Shown: piece after piece, positions 1 through 8,375 of the stretch
Position numbering within the stretch: the stretch's first letter is position 1
Layout: every line of letters begins with the position of its first letter
Assembly: GCA_949289345.1 (NCBI GenBank)
Contig: CASENS010000093.1
Span: 1 to 64,000, forward strand
Direction of reading: 5' to 3'
DNA length: 64,000 nucleotides
Source of the DNA: an uncultured Bacteroides sp.
Lineage (GTDB): Bacteria; Bacteroidota; Bacteroidia; Bacteroidales; Bacteroidaceae
Notes under the pieces: generated by a model
Database searches by the model: none
What the model was told of the DNA's origin: nothing
Seen by the model: the letters and a program-made list of their open reading frames with translations, nothing else
Made by a program: the position numbers and the translations under genes

Positions 1-377
1 CGGTCGAGCATCTCGTCGATGGCTTTCAATGTCTTGCCCTCACCGTATTCCGTGGGCCAGAGCTTGCTGGTAATCCAGATTTCCTCGCGGGGGATGCCGC
101 TTTCCTTGACGGCACGGCCTACACCTGCCTCGTCCTGATAGGCATGGGCGGTGTCGATGTGGCGGTAGCCGGCTTTCAATGCCGTGAGGCACGACTGTTC
201 GCACACTTCGTCGCTGGGCTGGAGGAACGTGCCGATGCCGAACCGGGGCATCTCCACGCCGTTGTTCAACTTGACCACGGGCACGCCTGCCGTCGTCGTT
301 TTCTCTTGCGCATAGGTAGCGCATACGCCGCCCCATAGCATCAGGGCGGACAACAGAAGATTCTTCAGTAATTTCAT
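1..377 (-). CDS. Aldo/keto reductase with signal peptide (N-terminal part; gene runs off the window)
   Basis: The first 125 residues are visible; the gene continues beyond base 1. After the ATG at 377 there is a hydrophobic leader (MKLLKNLLLSALMLW) ending near ATYAQ, so export to the periplasm is predicted. The mature part opens with the family strand VEMPRFGIGT and then GYRHIDTAHAYQDE, which holds the catalytic Asp and Tyr; ITSKLWP holds the lysine. Known members are NAD(P)H-dependent carbonyl reductases, usually cytoplasmic, so the exported form is unusual and its cofactor source is unclear. A weak -7 box (TACCTTTA, complement of 403-410) lies upstream. Family assignment is firm; substrate is unknown. 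Confidence 0.85.
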   Translation of the reverse strand, partial: MKLLKNLLLSALMLWGGVCATYAQEKTTTAGVPVVKLNNGVEMPRFGIGTFLQPSDEVCEQSCLTALKAGYRHIDTAHAYQDEAGVGRAVKESGIPREEIWITSKLWPTEYGEGKTLKAIDEMLD

Positions 378-773
378 ACGTTCATTCTTTATTATTCGGA
401 TGTAAAGGTAGGGAATATGCCTCTGAACAGGCTTATAGAAAATTCGGGAGGATATGCCGGTTTTGCGGTAAAATGGTGTTACCCCTTAGGTTTCTAACAT
501 TCCCAGAGACCCGCGAGAAACGCTTCAGGCAAACTTTGCGGAAATCAAATCGGTGAAAGTTATAAATAGGGACAGATGGTGTTGCTTTTTCATTCCTTTC
601 TTGTAAGGAATAATGCTTGTAAGACAATGTCGTCGGGTCTGGAACGAAGAATTAAACCTTGCCTTCTGCCTACACATTTGTCGGATGAATTCGGAATAAT
701 CCGCAAACGACAAAGATTATTGATAATGTCAAAACTTCCGATGCTGGTAGAGCAAGCCAAATACCGCTGTTTC
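378..773. other. Intergenic stretch without a recognisable gene
   Basis: Only short overlapping reading frames occur here on both strands, none with a recognisable motif or a supported start. The right part lies downstream of the decayed patatin gene and may hold its eroded 3' end, but I could not recognise any patatin sequence in it. No tRNA-like or clear terminator structure was seen apart from a weak GGTAA/TTACC dyad near 467-483. Confidence 0.5.
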
Positions 774-990
774 CTAAAATCTTAGGAAGCAGCAAAAAGC
801 AGTTTGTAGTGACACTTCAAAACGAGCCGGATTGCGCCGATAGGTTTCATAATCGAACGGATACAGTTCATCCTGAAACTGATGATACACCGATTACATA
901 AGGGAACTCTATACCTATATCCATTAGGTAATCAAGCACGCCGCAGGTGAAAGCCCCTCTCATGCCTCCGCCTTCAAGAACCAGTCCCAT
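774..990 (-). pseudogene. Remnant of a patatin-like phospholipase (YjjU family), internally deleted and frameshifted
   Basis: From the ATG at 990 the minus strand reads MGLVLEGGGMRGAFTCGV followed by LDYLMDIGIEFPYVIGVS, the oxyanion loop (GGGMRG) and the start of the nucleophile-elbow strand of patatin-like acylhydrolases. The frame then stops at 868-870. In another frame the protein resumes as YHQFQDELYPFDYETY and RRNPARFEV, which belongs well downstream of the GxSxG elbow in intact relatives, and stops at 774. The elbow serine and intervening ~60-100 residues are therefore gone, so the product cannot be active. Further 3' sequence is not recognisable. A leader element shared with the MATE gene lies just upstream. 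Intact relatives hydrolyse phospholipid or lipid esters. Confidence 0.75.
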
Positions 991-1031
991 TTGTTTAAAT
1001 TCACATTTATATAGCCTAAACTCTTTGTTAA

Positions 1032-1120
1032 ACAAAAAGCCGGGCAAGGTGATTGGTTTTACCCAGTCATCTTACCCGGCATATTATATCTGCCTTTGAT
1101 GAGGATTACAAAACGCTCTC
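1032..1120 (-). repeat. Leader element copy 1, upstream of the patatin remnant
   Basis: This tract is nearly identical to 2731-2820. It contains an imperfect hairpin at 1039-1080 with a long stem (GCCGGG.AAG.TGA paired across a loop) and, on the minus strand, a T-rich run directly after the stem, like an intrinsic terminator. Between the two copies a base pair in the stem changes on both sides (GGGC/ACCC here, GGAT/ATCC there), which suggests selection for pairing. On the minus strand it lies immediately before the patatin ATG. The homology ends near 1120, where copy 2 has its promoter; copy 1 instead abuts a MITE-like element. Confidence 0.6.
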
Positions 1121-1135
1121 CCTACGATATGTCTT

Positions 1136-1314
1136 ATCGTATAAAATGAATGTCTGCAAATTGCCAAGCATAGGATGGGAAGCAAAGTAAGCAAGCTGTA
1201 ACAACCATTTCAAATTGCTTCTATGCCTATTTCAACTTACTTCTATAACAATTGAAGCATAGCTTCATTTACGAATACATTATTTGGTGAAATGCAGACA
1301 TTCAAATCGTATAA
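1136..1314. mobile_element. Candidate MITE (family E) with terminal inverted repeats and a 22-bp repeat core
   Basis: An 11-bp perfect inverted repeat, GAATGTCTGCA at 1148-1158 and TGCAGACATTC at 1293-1303, encloses about 130 bp. Just outside, the 9-mer ATCGTATAA occurs as a direct repeat at 1136-1144 and 1306-1314, which could be a target-site duplication. The core contains two clear and one weaker tandem units of 22 bp starting at 1203, 1225 and 1247 (shared pattern ATTTCAA..T.CTTCTAT). There is no coding capacity. It lies between the leader copy of the dead patatin gene and the MATE gene's 3' end. The size and arrangement fit a MITE, but no transposase is present to confirm it. Confidence 0.5.
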
Positions 1315-1320
1315 TTTCAC

Positions 1321-2691
1321 TTATTCAGTCCTTTGTTGTAAATAAACCTTTCTCGTTGCTCTGCTGTACATCACAATAATCACTACAGTGGTCAGCATCT
1401 CTGACAAGCACAATGCCAGCCAGATACCCTTTGTTCCTATAGCTTGGGGCAAGAGGATGAAAGAAGGTATCAAGAAGATAAATCCGCGCAACAGAGCCAA
1501 GAAAGTTGCTGGTTTTACCCGTTCCACGCTCTGGTAATACCCTATAACGGTAAGGTTAAGGATAAAAAAGATAAAAGCGGCAGAGAAATAGGGATACCCT
1601 TCGATGGCTAAACGGGCAGCCGGATTATCCGGACTGATAAACAGTCCCACCAGTATATGCGGAAACAGACAGAAGGCTGCCATGATGATAACCCCGCTTG
1701 CAACGGAAGTAAGCAGTGCGATGCGCTCCGTGGCCACCACTCTTGCCCGATAGCCCAAGCCGAAATTATAGCTGATGATGGGCTGTGCCGACTGTGCGAT
1801 GGCATTGCCTACCATGAACACGAACGGTATGTAGTAACAGACTATGCCGAACGCTCCCACACCGTCATCGCCCAAATATTTCATGAACACCTGGTTGCCG
1901 ACAAACATTAGCGTGGCCAGTGTGGCTTCCGTCAATAGGGCAGACGAACCGATGCGGCATTGGTATCCTAAGTTGCGGAAAGAAAGCCGCATGCTTTTAA
2001 CGCTCCACTTGATTGGATAAAAGCGCAATTTACGGCCAAACCGAAACAGATAGACAAGCCCGATAAGACCACCGGCAAACAAGCCTATCGTAGCTGCAAA
2101 TGCCGCACCCATCAGTCCCCAGCCTAAAGGAAATATGAACAGCCATCCAAGCAGGACGCTGATAAGGGCAGCGGCCACGTTGCACATCATGGCAAGCCTC
2201 GGGGCACCGTCCAGGCGTATGATGAACAGGCAGACGGAACACCACATCTGGAACATCAGCGAAGGAATGAACCACAGGAGGTATTCCCTGACCATCGGGG
2301 CCAGATGTTCCGACGCGCCCAACAGTCGGGCGGTGGCAGACGGATAGGCCATCATCAAAGCAGACGGAATGAGCGCCACAACCGTTACAAACAGGATAGC
2401 TTGGGTCACATTGATGCGGGCCGCTTTAGGCTTTCCACGTGACAATTGGATGGAAGCCACCACCGACGAGCCTGCTCCAACCATCAGCCCCACGCCGGTA
2501 AACAGCATGAGCAGGGGTATGCAGATATTGATGGCGGCAATACCGTCGCTGCCTATCCCATGCCCGACAAATATACCGTCTATGGCTGTGACGGCCGACA
2601 TGCTCAGCATGCCGAACAGCGTCGGGATAAAATACTTCTTGAACAGTGTAAACACTTTCACTGTACCTAAATCAATAGCATCTCTTTTCAT
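1321..2691 (-). CDS. MATE family multidrug/metabolite exporter
   Basis: The 456-residue product has the length and the roughly twelve hydrophobic segments of the MATE (NorM/DinF) family. The first repeat holds the typical stretch AVTAIDGIFVGHGIG and a following AINICIPLLM segment; the second repeat starts near VGAFGIVCYYIPFVFMVGNA. Known members export cationic drugs or metabolites from the inner membrane using a Na+ or H+ gradient; the substrate here cannot be told. The ATG at 2691 is preceded by a ~138-nt leader that includes the element at 2731-2820, so expression may be controlled by that RNA or its terminator-like hairpin. No partner gene remains next to it apart from the patatin remnant. 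Confidence 0.92.
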   Translation of the reverse strand: MKRDAIDLGTVKVFTLFKKYFIPTLFGMLSMSAVTAIDGIFVGHGIGSDGIAAINICIPLLMLFTGVGLMVGAGSSVVASIQLSRGKPKAARINVTQAILFVTVVALIPSALMMAYPSATARLLGASEHLAPMVREYLLWFIPSLMFQMWCSVCLFIIRLDGAPRLAMMCNVAAALISVLLGWLFIFPLGWGLMGAAFAATIGLFAGGLIGLVYLFRFGRKLRFYPIKWSVKSMRLSFRNLGYQCRIGSSALLTEATLATLMFVGNQVFMKYLGDDGVGAFGIVCYYIPFVFMVGNAIAQSAQPIISYNFGLGYRARVVATERIALLTSVASGVIIMAAFCLFPHILVGLFISPDNPAARLAIEGYPYFSAAFIFFILNLTVIGYYQSVERVKPATFLALLRGFIFLIPSFILLPQAIGTKGIWLALCLSEMLTTVVIIVMYSRATRKVYLQQRTE

Positions 2692-2730
2692 TTTCTTATC
2701 GTTTTATGTTTATTATCATATTTATTGGAC

Positions 2731-2820
2731 AAACAAAAACCGGATAAGGTGATTGGTTTTACCCAGTCATCTTATCCGGCATATTATCTGCCCTCCGATG
2801 AGGATTACAAAACGCTTTCT
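2731..2820 (-). promoter_or_regulatory. Leader element copy 2, in the 5' UTR of the MATE gene
   Basis: On the minus strand the transcript from the predicted start near 2829 begins almost exactly with this element. It can fold into three hairpins: a small CCTC/GAGG stem, a GGCA/TGCC stem, and a long stem (CCGGATAAG...CTTATCCGG, 2740-2779) with a GTAAAA loop followed by TTTTTGTTT. This looks like a leader with a terminator or attenuator. It does not match any riboswitch class I can name. On the plus strand the same stem pairs with two G-U wobbles instead of mismatches, so the acting strand is not certain. Confidence 0.5.
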
Positions 2821-2835
2821 TTCGTAATTTCGCTG

Positions 2836-2867
2836 CAAAGGTGGGTCAAAGATTTGGAGTATACAAA
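2836..2867 (-). promoter_or_regulatory. Promoter of the MATE gene
   Basis: On the minus strand a TTTG box (2864-2867) is followed after 20 bp by CACCTTTG (2836-2843), one mismatch from the Bacteroidetes -7 consensus TAnnTTTG. Transcription would start near 2829 and include the whole leader element. Confidence 0.5.
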
Positions 2868-2956
2868 TTTTTGCCTATTTTTTAGTTTCAAAATACGATT
2901 TGATTATAATCATCTGAAATTATGTTACTTACTAAGATGAAATACTAAATATTCAT

Positions 2957-5845
2957 TTATCGTTTGCATAAACGCTTAAAATCGCAATATTCACATTGTT
3001 TGCTTTGTTCCGTTTGAGTGAAAGGTACTTGCGGGTCGAACAGTTCATGGAGCAGTGCATGTAATTCCTTCCAAAACTCGTTTTCCTTCAGACTGAAGTC
3101 GTTGACAGGAGCCTTGTTTTGGCGCATTCCCATTTCAATGACCGGCGAGTAGGTCTCTGAAGCTGCCCGGTGAATGTAGAGTAGGGAAGGCGCCACCTTC
3201 CTGGGCTGTTTGTGGCAAAGGATGGCGGCATAGAGGAAGGTCTGAAAAATGTAATTGGGGCGTCCTTCGGCCGGTGTAAAGAGTTGCTTGATGTTTTCCG
3301 GGGTCTTGGGCGTGCCTCCCGTTTTGTAATCCACAATGCGTAGTATATCCCCTTTGCTGTCCATACGGTCTATAGTGCCTCCTATCTGTATGGGCAATCG
3401 TCCTTGTGGGGTATCCACTTCAATAGTGTCTCTCACCTTATGCTCCATGCCTTCCATGGTGAAGGGAGCGTATTGCAGGTCATTGCGGAAGAGTTGTTTC
3501 AAGTAGAAACCTATGACCTTGGCGTGTATCAGCTGAGTGCCGTTGTATTCGGGGCACTCATTGATTGGCACGTGGAAAAAGTTTTCCTTGAAAGCCTGGT
3601 CCACATAGTTTTGCAATCTGACTTCATCCTTGAGGAGTTCTTCCAGGTCTTCTTTGCGTATTTCCTTGCCGTGTTGGGTCAAATCGTTGTACGCCAGCTC
3701 GGCCGAGCGGTGGAAAATGGTGCCGAACAAGGCCGAGTCTATCTCAGCTGAAACTTCATCGGGGCGCTTCAGTCCTGCAACATACCGATAATAGAAACGC
3801 AAACGGCAATCCAAGTAAGTGTTCAGAGCTGATGGTGAGAGGAAGACGTCTGGGTGCAGGCGCGTGTCATACATGTCGCACAGGCGTTTTATGATTTCAG
3901 GTGTTTTTTCGATGCGGATTTCAGCTGATGTTTGCGGAGACTGGCTGGCTTCCAGGTATTCACGTGTGATTTCCCCGGGTGATTCCACCAGATATTGTAA
4001 CATGAAGCGGGACATCTCTCCCCGATTCAGCCCATCTGAGGAGGTGTTGTACATCAAGATGACGTTTTCCGCCCGTTGCATCAAGCGGTAGAAATAATAG
4101 GCGTAAACGGCGTTCTTGTGCTCAATGGTGGTCATGCCGAAGGCTTTACGCAGGTTGTAGGGGATGAATGAAGAGTCGCCTCCCGACTTAGGGAGCTGGC
4201 CTTCATTCACCGAGAGCATCACTAAGTTGCGGAAGTCCAGATTACGCGTTTCCAGCACACCCATTACTTGCAAGCCTATGGCAGGTTCTCCGTGAAAGGG
4301 AATGCTGGCGGATGTCAGTAAGCGGTTCATAAGGCGCTTCAGCGTGTCGGTGCGTATGTTTTGCAAATCATCGTTCTCTGCGAGACTATGCAGACGGTTT
4401 ATCAAAGTATAGCTTTTGAAGAGTGATTCGCGATAGAGTTGCCCATAGATATCCGTGGTGTCTTCCTCCGGAGAGGTCCGATAGAGTGCAGACACGTCCT
4501 TGATGCGTTCCGTCAGGTAAGCGCACAGTTCTTTAATGCCGTTTTGCGGAGTGAATATCTTTTCCAACACCGCGTCCGTCTTCAACTCGGAAGGCAGAGG
4601 ATAGAAACGGTTGTTTTTGGTCAGCTGATGTTCCAGCGTTTCGGCCTGTGGCGTCAGTCTTCGGATGTAGGGATGGCGCAGGACGGGTAATACGGTTTCG
4701 TATGTATAACGTCCCGTGTCACTCCGGTAGCCTGTGGTCTGCATCTCCATCAAAGCGTTTATCAGACTATACACGGGAGTCTGTGCCAGGGGGAAGCCCA
4801 TGGTGATGTTTACATTCTTTATGTTGGAGGGTAGGGTGTGGAGTACGGGGAGCAGCAGTGACTCGTTGCACAGTACTACGGCATTCTCTTTTTCGTCACA
4901 TTCTTTCACGTTATCCTCGGCCAGCAAGGTGGAAAGATATCGTGCCTGTGCATTCTCAGTAGGGGCAGAGATATAACGCACCCGCTTGGGACGGCTCATC
5001 ACGTCGAAGCATGACTCCGGAAGCCGGTTGGGGAAAAGGCTCAAGTTGCTTAGGATAAATTCGCCTGCTTCGTGCCGGAAGGGAGGCGTGTTGTTCTCTG
5101 GAAGTCGGGTGTAGAAGATGTCATAGTCCCAATAGAACCAAGCTTTTTCGGCGTCTTGCAAGGCCTGGAAGAAGCGTCGCTCCACCTCGTTCAGTACGTT
5201 GAAGCCCACGAATACATAGCGTTCGTACTCCAGTTGTGAGGTATCCAGTTCTTCCATAACCTGTCGGTAGAGCATGCCTTCGTAGGCAATGCCTAATTTG
5301 GCCAAGCGTTGCTTGTAACTCCGGTAAATGTCACCCAGTTTGTCCCATAGGTTGATGAAGCGGTTCTTCAGTTCGGTACGTTTCTCTGGTGAAAAGTTAT
5401 GGAAAAATTGGCGTATGGCTTCTGTCTGTTCTTCATTCAGGTAGTCGGGGGTTGGCATAATGTCCTTCAGGTCTTTCAGATTACTGAAGAGACCTTCGGC
5501 TTTCACCATGTTCTTGTCTATATCGTCGAAGTCACTGATTAGAAGTTCGCCCCAAAAGTAGAAGTCATCCAGTGTCTCTGCGCTTTGGGTTTCCTCACGA
5601 AACACTTTGTAGAGTTCGCACACTAAACGGATAGGGTCTCCGTTTTTTAATGTGGACAAGCGTTCGAAAAGGTCGTTGATACTGACGTAGGCAGGCGACC
5701 ACAAAGGACAATCGCTCTGCGCGGCCAAGTGTTCATTGAAGAACAGGGAGGCTCGCTTGTTGGGGAAGACGATGGCCGTTCGGCTCAAGTCATTTCCTAT
5801 GCTGTGATAAAGGTCCTTGGCGACCATCTGGAGAAATGTTTCCAT
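2957..5845 (-). CDS. AddB-like PD-(D/E)XK nuclease with iron-sulfur staple
   Basis: The 962-residue protein belongs to the RecB/AddB nuclease group used in double-strand break processing. The C-terminal nuclease domain shows His712 in FGTIFH, Asp826 in GGTIDRMD, and Asp839-Tyr-Lys841 in IVDYKTGG. Four cysteines, Cys680 (YLDCRLRFYYRY) and Cys951, Cys954 and Cys960 at the extreme C-terminus (CEYCDFKRLC), form the pattern of a 4Fe-4S staple as in AddB. The N-terminal ~650 residues resemble the inactivated helicase part of AddB. A UvrD-type AddA partner is normally needed; none is in this window. The next upstream gene is uvrB, read in the same direction after 56 bp, so the two may be cotranscribed. 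Confidence 0.88.
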   Translation of the reverse strand: METFLQMVAKDLYHSIGNDLSRTAIVFPNKRASLFFNEHLAAQSDCPLWSPAYVSINDLFERLSTLKNGDPIRLVCELYKVFREETQSAETLDDFYFWGELLISDFDDIDKNMVKAEGLFSNLKDLKDIMPTPDYLNEEQTEAIRQFFHNFSPEKRTELKNRFINLWDKLGDIYRSYKQRLAKLGIAYEGMLYRQVMEELDTSQLEYERYVFVGFNVLNEVERRFFQALQDAEKAWFYWDYDIFYTRLPENNTPPFRHEAGEFILSNLSLFPNRLPESCFDVMSRPKRVRYISAPTENAQARYLSTLLAEDNVKECDEKENAVVLCNESLLLPVLHTLPSNIKNVNITMGFPLAQTPVYSLINALMEMQTTGYRSDTGRYTYETVLPVLRHPYIRRLTPQAETLEHQLTKNNRFYPLPSELKTDAVLEKIFTPQNGIKELCAYLTERIKDVSALYRTSPEEDTTDIYGQLYRESLFKSYTLINRLHSLAENDDLQNIRTDTLKRLMNRLLTSASIPFHGEPAIGLQVMGVLETRNLDFRNLVMLSVNEGQLPKSGGDSSFIPYNLRKAFGMTTIEHKNAVYAYYFYRLMQRAENVILMYNTSSDGLNRGEMSRFMLQYLVESPGEITREYLEASQSPQTSAEIRIEKTPEIIKRLCDMYDTRLHPDVFLSPSALNTYLDCRLRFYYRYVAGLKRPDEVSAEIDSALFGTIFHRSAELAYNDLTQHGKEIRKEDLEELLKDEVRLQNYVDQAFKENFFHVPINECPEYNGTQLIHAKVIGFYLKQLFRNDLQYAPFTMEGMEHKVRDTIEVDTPQGRLPIQIGGTIDRMDSKGDILRIVDYKTGGTPKTPENIKQLFTPAEGRPNYIFQTFLYAAILCHKQPRKVAPSLLYIHRAASETYSPVIEMGMRQNKAPVNDFSLKENEFWKELHALLHELFDPQVPFTQTEQSKQCEYCDFKRLCKR

Positions 5846-5901
5846 AACGTTTAATGCGGTTAGTATGTCAATGTGCTAATGACTTAATATGGACAGATGT
5901 G

Positions 5902-7950
5902 CTAATTTGTAGTGGATGTCCTTTCTTTCAAAATATCTTCCATCTTCAGTAGCTCGTCCCGATATTGGGCAGCTTGCAGGAAGTCCAGTTTCTTGGCGGC
6001 TTCCTGCATGAGTTTACGGGTGCGCTCTATGCTCTTTTGCAACTGCTCGGGCGACATGTATTGCACCACAGGGTCGGCAGCATGGAGTTTGGGTGAATCT
6101 TCCGGCTCTGCGTAAGGTTTGGGGGCGGAAGTGCCTTCAGCGAACGCTTCGGTGCCTGCAAACACGTTGAGGTTGCGCGCCTTGCGTATCTGCTTGGGGG
6201 TGATGCCGTGTTCCTCATTATAGCGAAGCTGCTTCTCGCGCCGACGGTTGGTTTCGTCTATGGTGAGCTGCATGCTTTCCGTGATGTGGTCGGCATACAT
6301 AATGACCAGTCCGTTTACGTTTCGGGCAGCACGTCCCGCAGTTTGGGTCAGTGAACGGTGGGAGCGCAGGAAGCCTTCCTTATCAGCGTCGAGGATGGCT
6401 ACTAATGATACTTCGGGCAAGTCTAATCCTTCGCGCAGAAGGTTGACCCCGATAAGCACATCGTACACGCCTTCGCGCAAGTCTGACATTATTTTGACAC
6501 GCTCCAGCGTATCTACGTCGCTATGAATGTAGTTACACCGGATGCCATTATCCAATAAGTATTCCGTCAGTTCCTCGGCCATGCGTTTGGTGAGTGTAGT
6601 CACTAAAGTACGTTCGCCCCGTTCAATGCGCAGTTGTATTTCTTCCATCAAGTCGTCTATCTGGTTGTGTGTGGGACGCACCTGGATAAGAGGATCCAGT
6701 AAGCCTGTCGGGCGGATAACCTGTTCCACCACGATGCCTTCGCTTTTCATCAGTTCGTATTCGGCCGGGGTGGCGCTGACGTAAATCACTTGGTGGGTCA
6801 TGTTCTCGAACTCGTCAAACTTCAGCGGGCGGTTGTCCATGGCGGCTGGCAGGCGGAAACCATATTCTACGAGGTTTACTTTGCGTGCATGATCACCTCC
6901 GTACATGGCACGTATCTGAGGTACGCTCACATGGCTTTCGTCTATCACCATCAAGTAGTCCTTTGGGAAAAAATCCAGCAGACAGTAGGGACGGGTGCCG
7001 GCTGCACGTCCGTCGAAGTAGCGCGAGTAGTTCTCTATGCCCGAGCAATGTCCCAATTCGCGCAACATTTCCATGTCGTAGGTTACACGTTCGTACAGAC
7101 GCTTGGCTTCTAGCGGTTTTCCTTCTTTCTCAAAAAAATCCACTTGTTTGTGCAGGTCATCCTCTATCTGATGGATGGCGCGCAGGGTGCCTTCCTTAGT
7201 GGTCATGAAGAGGTTGGCGGGATAAATTTTGTACGAGTCGAAGTTTCCTACGCTGACACCGCTCACGGGGTCTACTTCCTCGATGCTGTCCACTTCATCC
7301 CCCCAAAAGACGACCCTCAGCAGATTGTCGCTATAAGCTAAATAGATGTCTACCGTGTCGCCTTTCACGCGGAAGTTGCCTCGGGCCAAGTCTACGTCGT
7401 TGCGCACGTACAGACTGTCCACCAGCCGACGCAGGAAAACGTTGCGGCTGAACATCTTGCCCCGGATGACTTCGATGACGTTCTCGTAGAAGTCGGCCGG
7501 GTTGCCCATGCCGTAGATGCATGACACGGAACTTACCACAAGGACGTCTTGTCGTCCGCTTAGCAAAGCTGATGTGGCGGCTAAGCGCAATTTGTCTATT
7601 TCGTCATTAATGGCAAGGTCCTTCTCTATATAAGTGTCTGTAGAGGGCAGATAGGCTTCGGGCTGGTAATAGTCATAGTAGGACACATAGTACTCCACGG
7701 CATTGTGGGGGAAGAATGCCTTGAACTCGCTGTACAATTGGGCGGCCAATGTCTTGTTATGGCTCAGCACGAGGGTAGGCTTGTTCACGTTGGCCACTAC
7801 GTTGGCTATTGTAAAAGTCTTGCCCGAACCGGTGACGCCCAGTAATGTTTGTGCGGGCAAGCCTTGCATTACACCTTCAGTCAGTTGGCGGATGGCTTCG
7901 GGTTGGTCACCCGTAGGCTTATAGTCGGATGTAAGTTCGAACTGGTTCAC
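5902..7950 (-). CDS. uvrB: Excinuclease ABC subunit UvrB
   Basis: The 682-residue product has the usual UvrB length. Walker A is GVTGSGKT (residues 38-45), the beta-hairpin that inserts between DNA strands is YYDYYQPEAYLP near residues 95-106, and helicase motifs such as DESHVS and QTAGRAARN follow. The C-terminal UVR motif (residues about 635-670) binds UvrC. UvrB loads onto damaged DNA with UvrA and positions UvrC for incision in nucleotide excision repair. The promoter is probably the TATATTTG box at 7977-7984. The nuclease gene downstream is also a DNA repair gene, which would make a repair operon. Confidence 0.98.
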   Translation of the reverse strand: MNQFELTSDYKPTGDQPEAIRQLTEGVMQGLPAQTLLGVTGSGKTFTIANVVANVNKPTLVLSHNKTLAAQLYSEFKAFFPHNAVEYYVSYYDYYQPEAYLPSTDTYIEKDLAINDEIDKLRLAATSALLSGRQDVLVVSSVSCIYGMGNPADFYENVIEVIRGKMFSRNVFLRRLVDSLYVRNDVDLARGNFRVKGDTVDIYLAYSDNLLRVVFWGDEVDSIEEVDPVSGVSVGNFDSYKIYPANLFMTTKEGTLRAIHQIEDDLHKQVDFFEKEGKPLEAKRLYERVTYDMEMLRELGHCSGIENYSRYFDGRAAGTRPYCLLDFFPKDYLMVIDESHVSVPQIRAMYGGDHARKVNLVEYGFRLPAAMDNRPLKFDEFENMTHQVIYVSATPAEYELMKSEGIVVEQVIRPTGLLDPLIQVRPTHNQIDDLMEEIQLRIERGERTLVTTLTKRMAEELTEYLLDNGIRCNYIHSDVDTLERVKIMSDLREGVYDVLIGVNLLREGLDLPEVSLVAILDADKEGFLRSHRSLTQTAGRAARNVNGLVIMYADHITESMQLTIDETNRRREKQLRYNEEHGITPKQIRKARNLNVFAGTEAFAEGTSAPKPYAEPEDSPKLHAADPVVQYMSPEQLQKSIERTRKLMQEAAKKLDFLQAAQYRDELLKMEDILKERTSTTN

Positions 7951-7976
7951 GTTTCAATCAAGTTTTTAACAACTTG

Positions 7977-7984
7977 CAAATATA
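7977..7984 (-). promoter_or_regulatory. uvrB promoter -7 box
   Basis: The complement of these bases reads TATATTTG, an exact match to TAnnTTTG, placing the start of transcription near 7970, about 20 nt before the uvrB ATG. The -33 box at the expected spacing is weak. Confidence 0.5.
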
Positions 7985-8044
7985 CGGATTTTATTTGAAA
8001 CTGGCAGGGTTTGACAAAACTTCATGTTTCTTGTTCGGGAAAGC

Positions 8045-8133
8045 TTAACTGTTTACCAATAAAATACTTAAGTGTTCTCACCGTAACACTTGACTATCCC
8101 GGTTCAAATACTTGGCAATGATAACTTAGAAGC
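8045..8133. repeat. 22-bp period array, family A (copy A1, four units)
   Basis: Units start at 8045, 8068, 8090 and 8112, i.e. spacing 23, 22 and 22. Each holds a near-palindrome around TTAA (pattern AAnACTTAAgTGTT): TTAACTGTT, TTAAGTGTT, TTGACTATC, TTGGCAATG, with a conserved AATAC or AACAC just before the next unit. The last two units are more degenerate. It lies between the divergent uvrB and yjbQ promoters. The same family occurs at 24751-24861. Confidence 0.6.
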
Positions 8134-8217
8134 CCCCTCAACTCCCCCCGTGGGGGAGCTATTGTATTCTACTTAGTATTCAAAGCCTCCCCCACGGGGG
8201 GAGGTCTGGTGGGGGCT
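8131..8217. repeat. G+C-rich inverted repeat
   Basis: The left arm (8131-8158) and right arm (8184-8217) both combine AGCCCCC with CTCCCCCCGTGGGGGAG in mirror order, around a ~25-bp AT-rich centre. Each arm is itself a palindrome. No coding potential. Similar C/G-rich dyads occur at 10877-10906 and 39799-39989, so this is a dispersed spacer repeat. Confidence 0.6.
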
Positions 8218-8375
8218 AAATTCCCATTTATACAACTACGCATTTATCGGATGAACTTTTTTTCTTCATCGGGCTTTTCCTGCAAAGTGTGACAGTGTGA
8301 TAATTATATTTCGAGTCATGTTTATTTTATGCAAATAATATATTAAGTAACTAATCAAATTTAGCTTATATTAGT

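Noticed and set aside
378..785. Small frames as genes in the first spacer
   Set aside because: Overlapping short frames on both strands with no motif, promoter or conserved neighbour to support any of them.
2731..2820. Known riboswitch (FMN, TPP, guanidine, fluoride, THF, preQ1, cobalamin) in the MATE leader
   Set aside because: None of the conserved core words of these classes that I can recall is present; kept as an unassigned leader.
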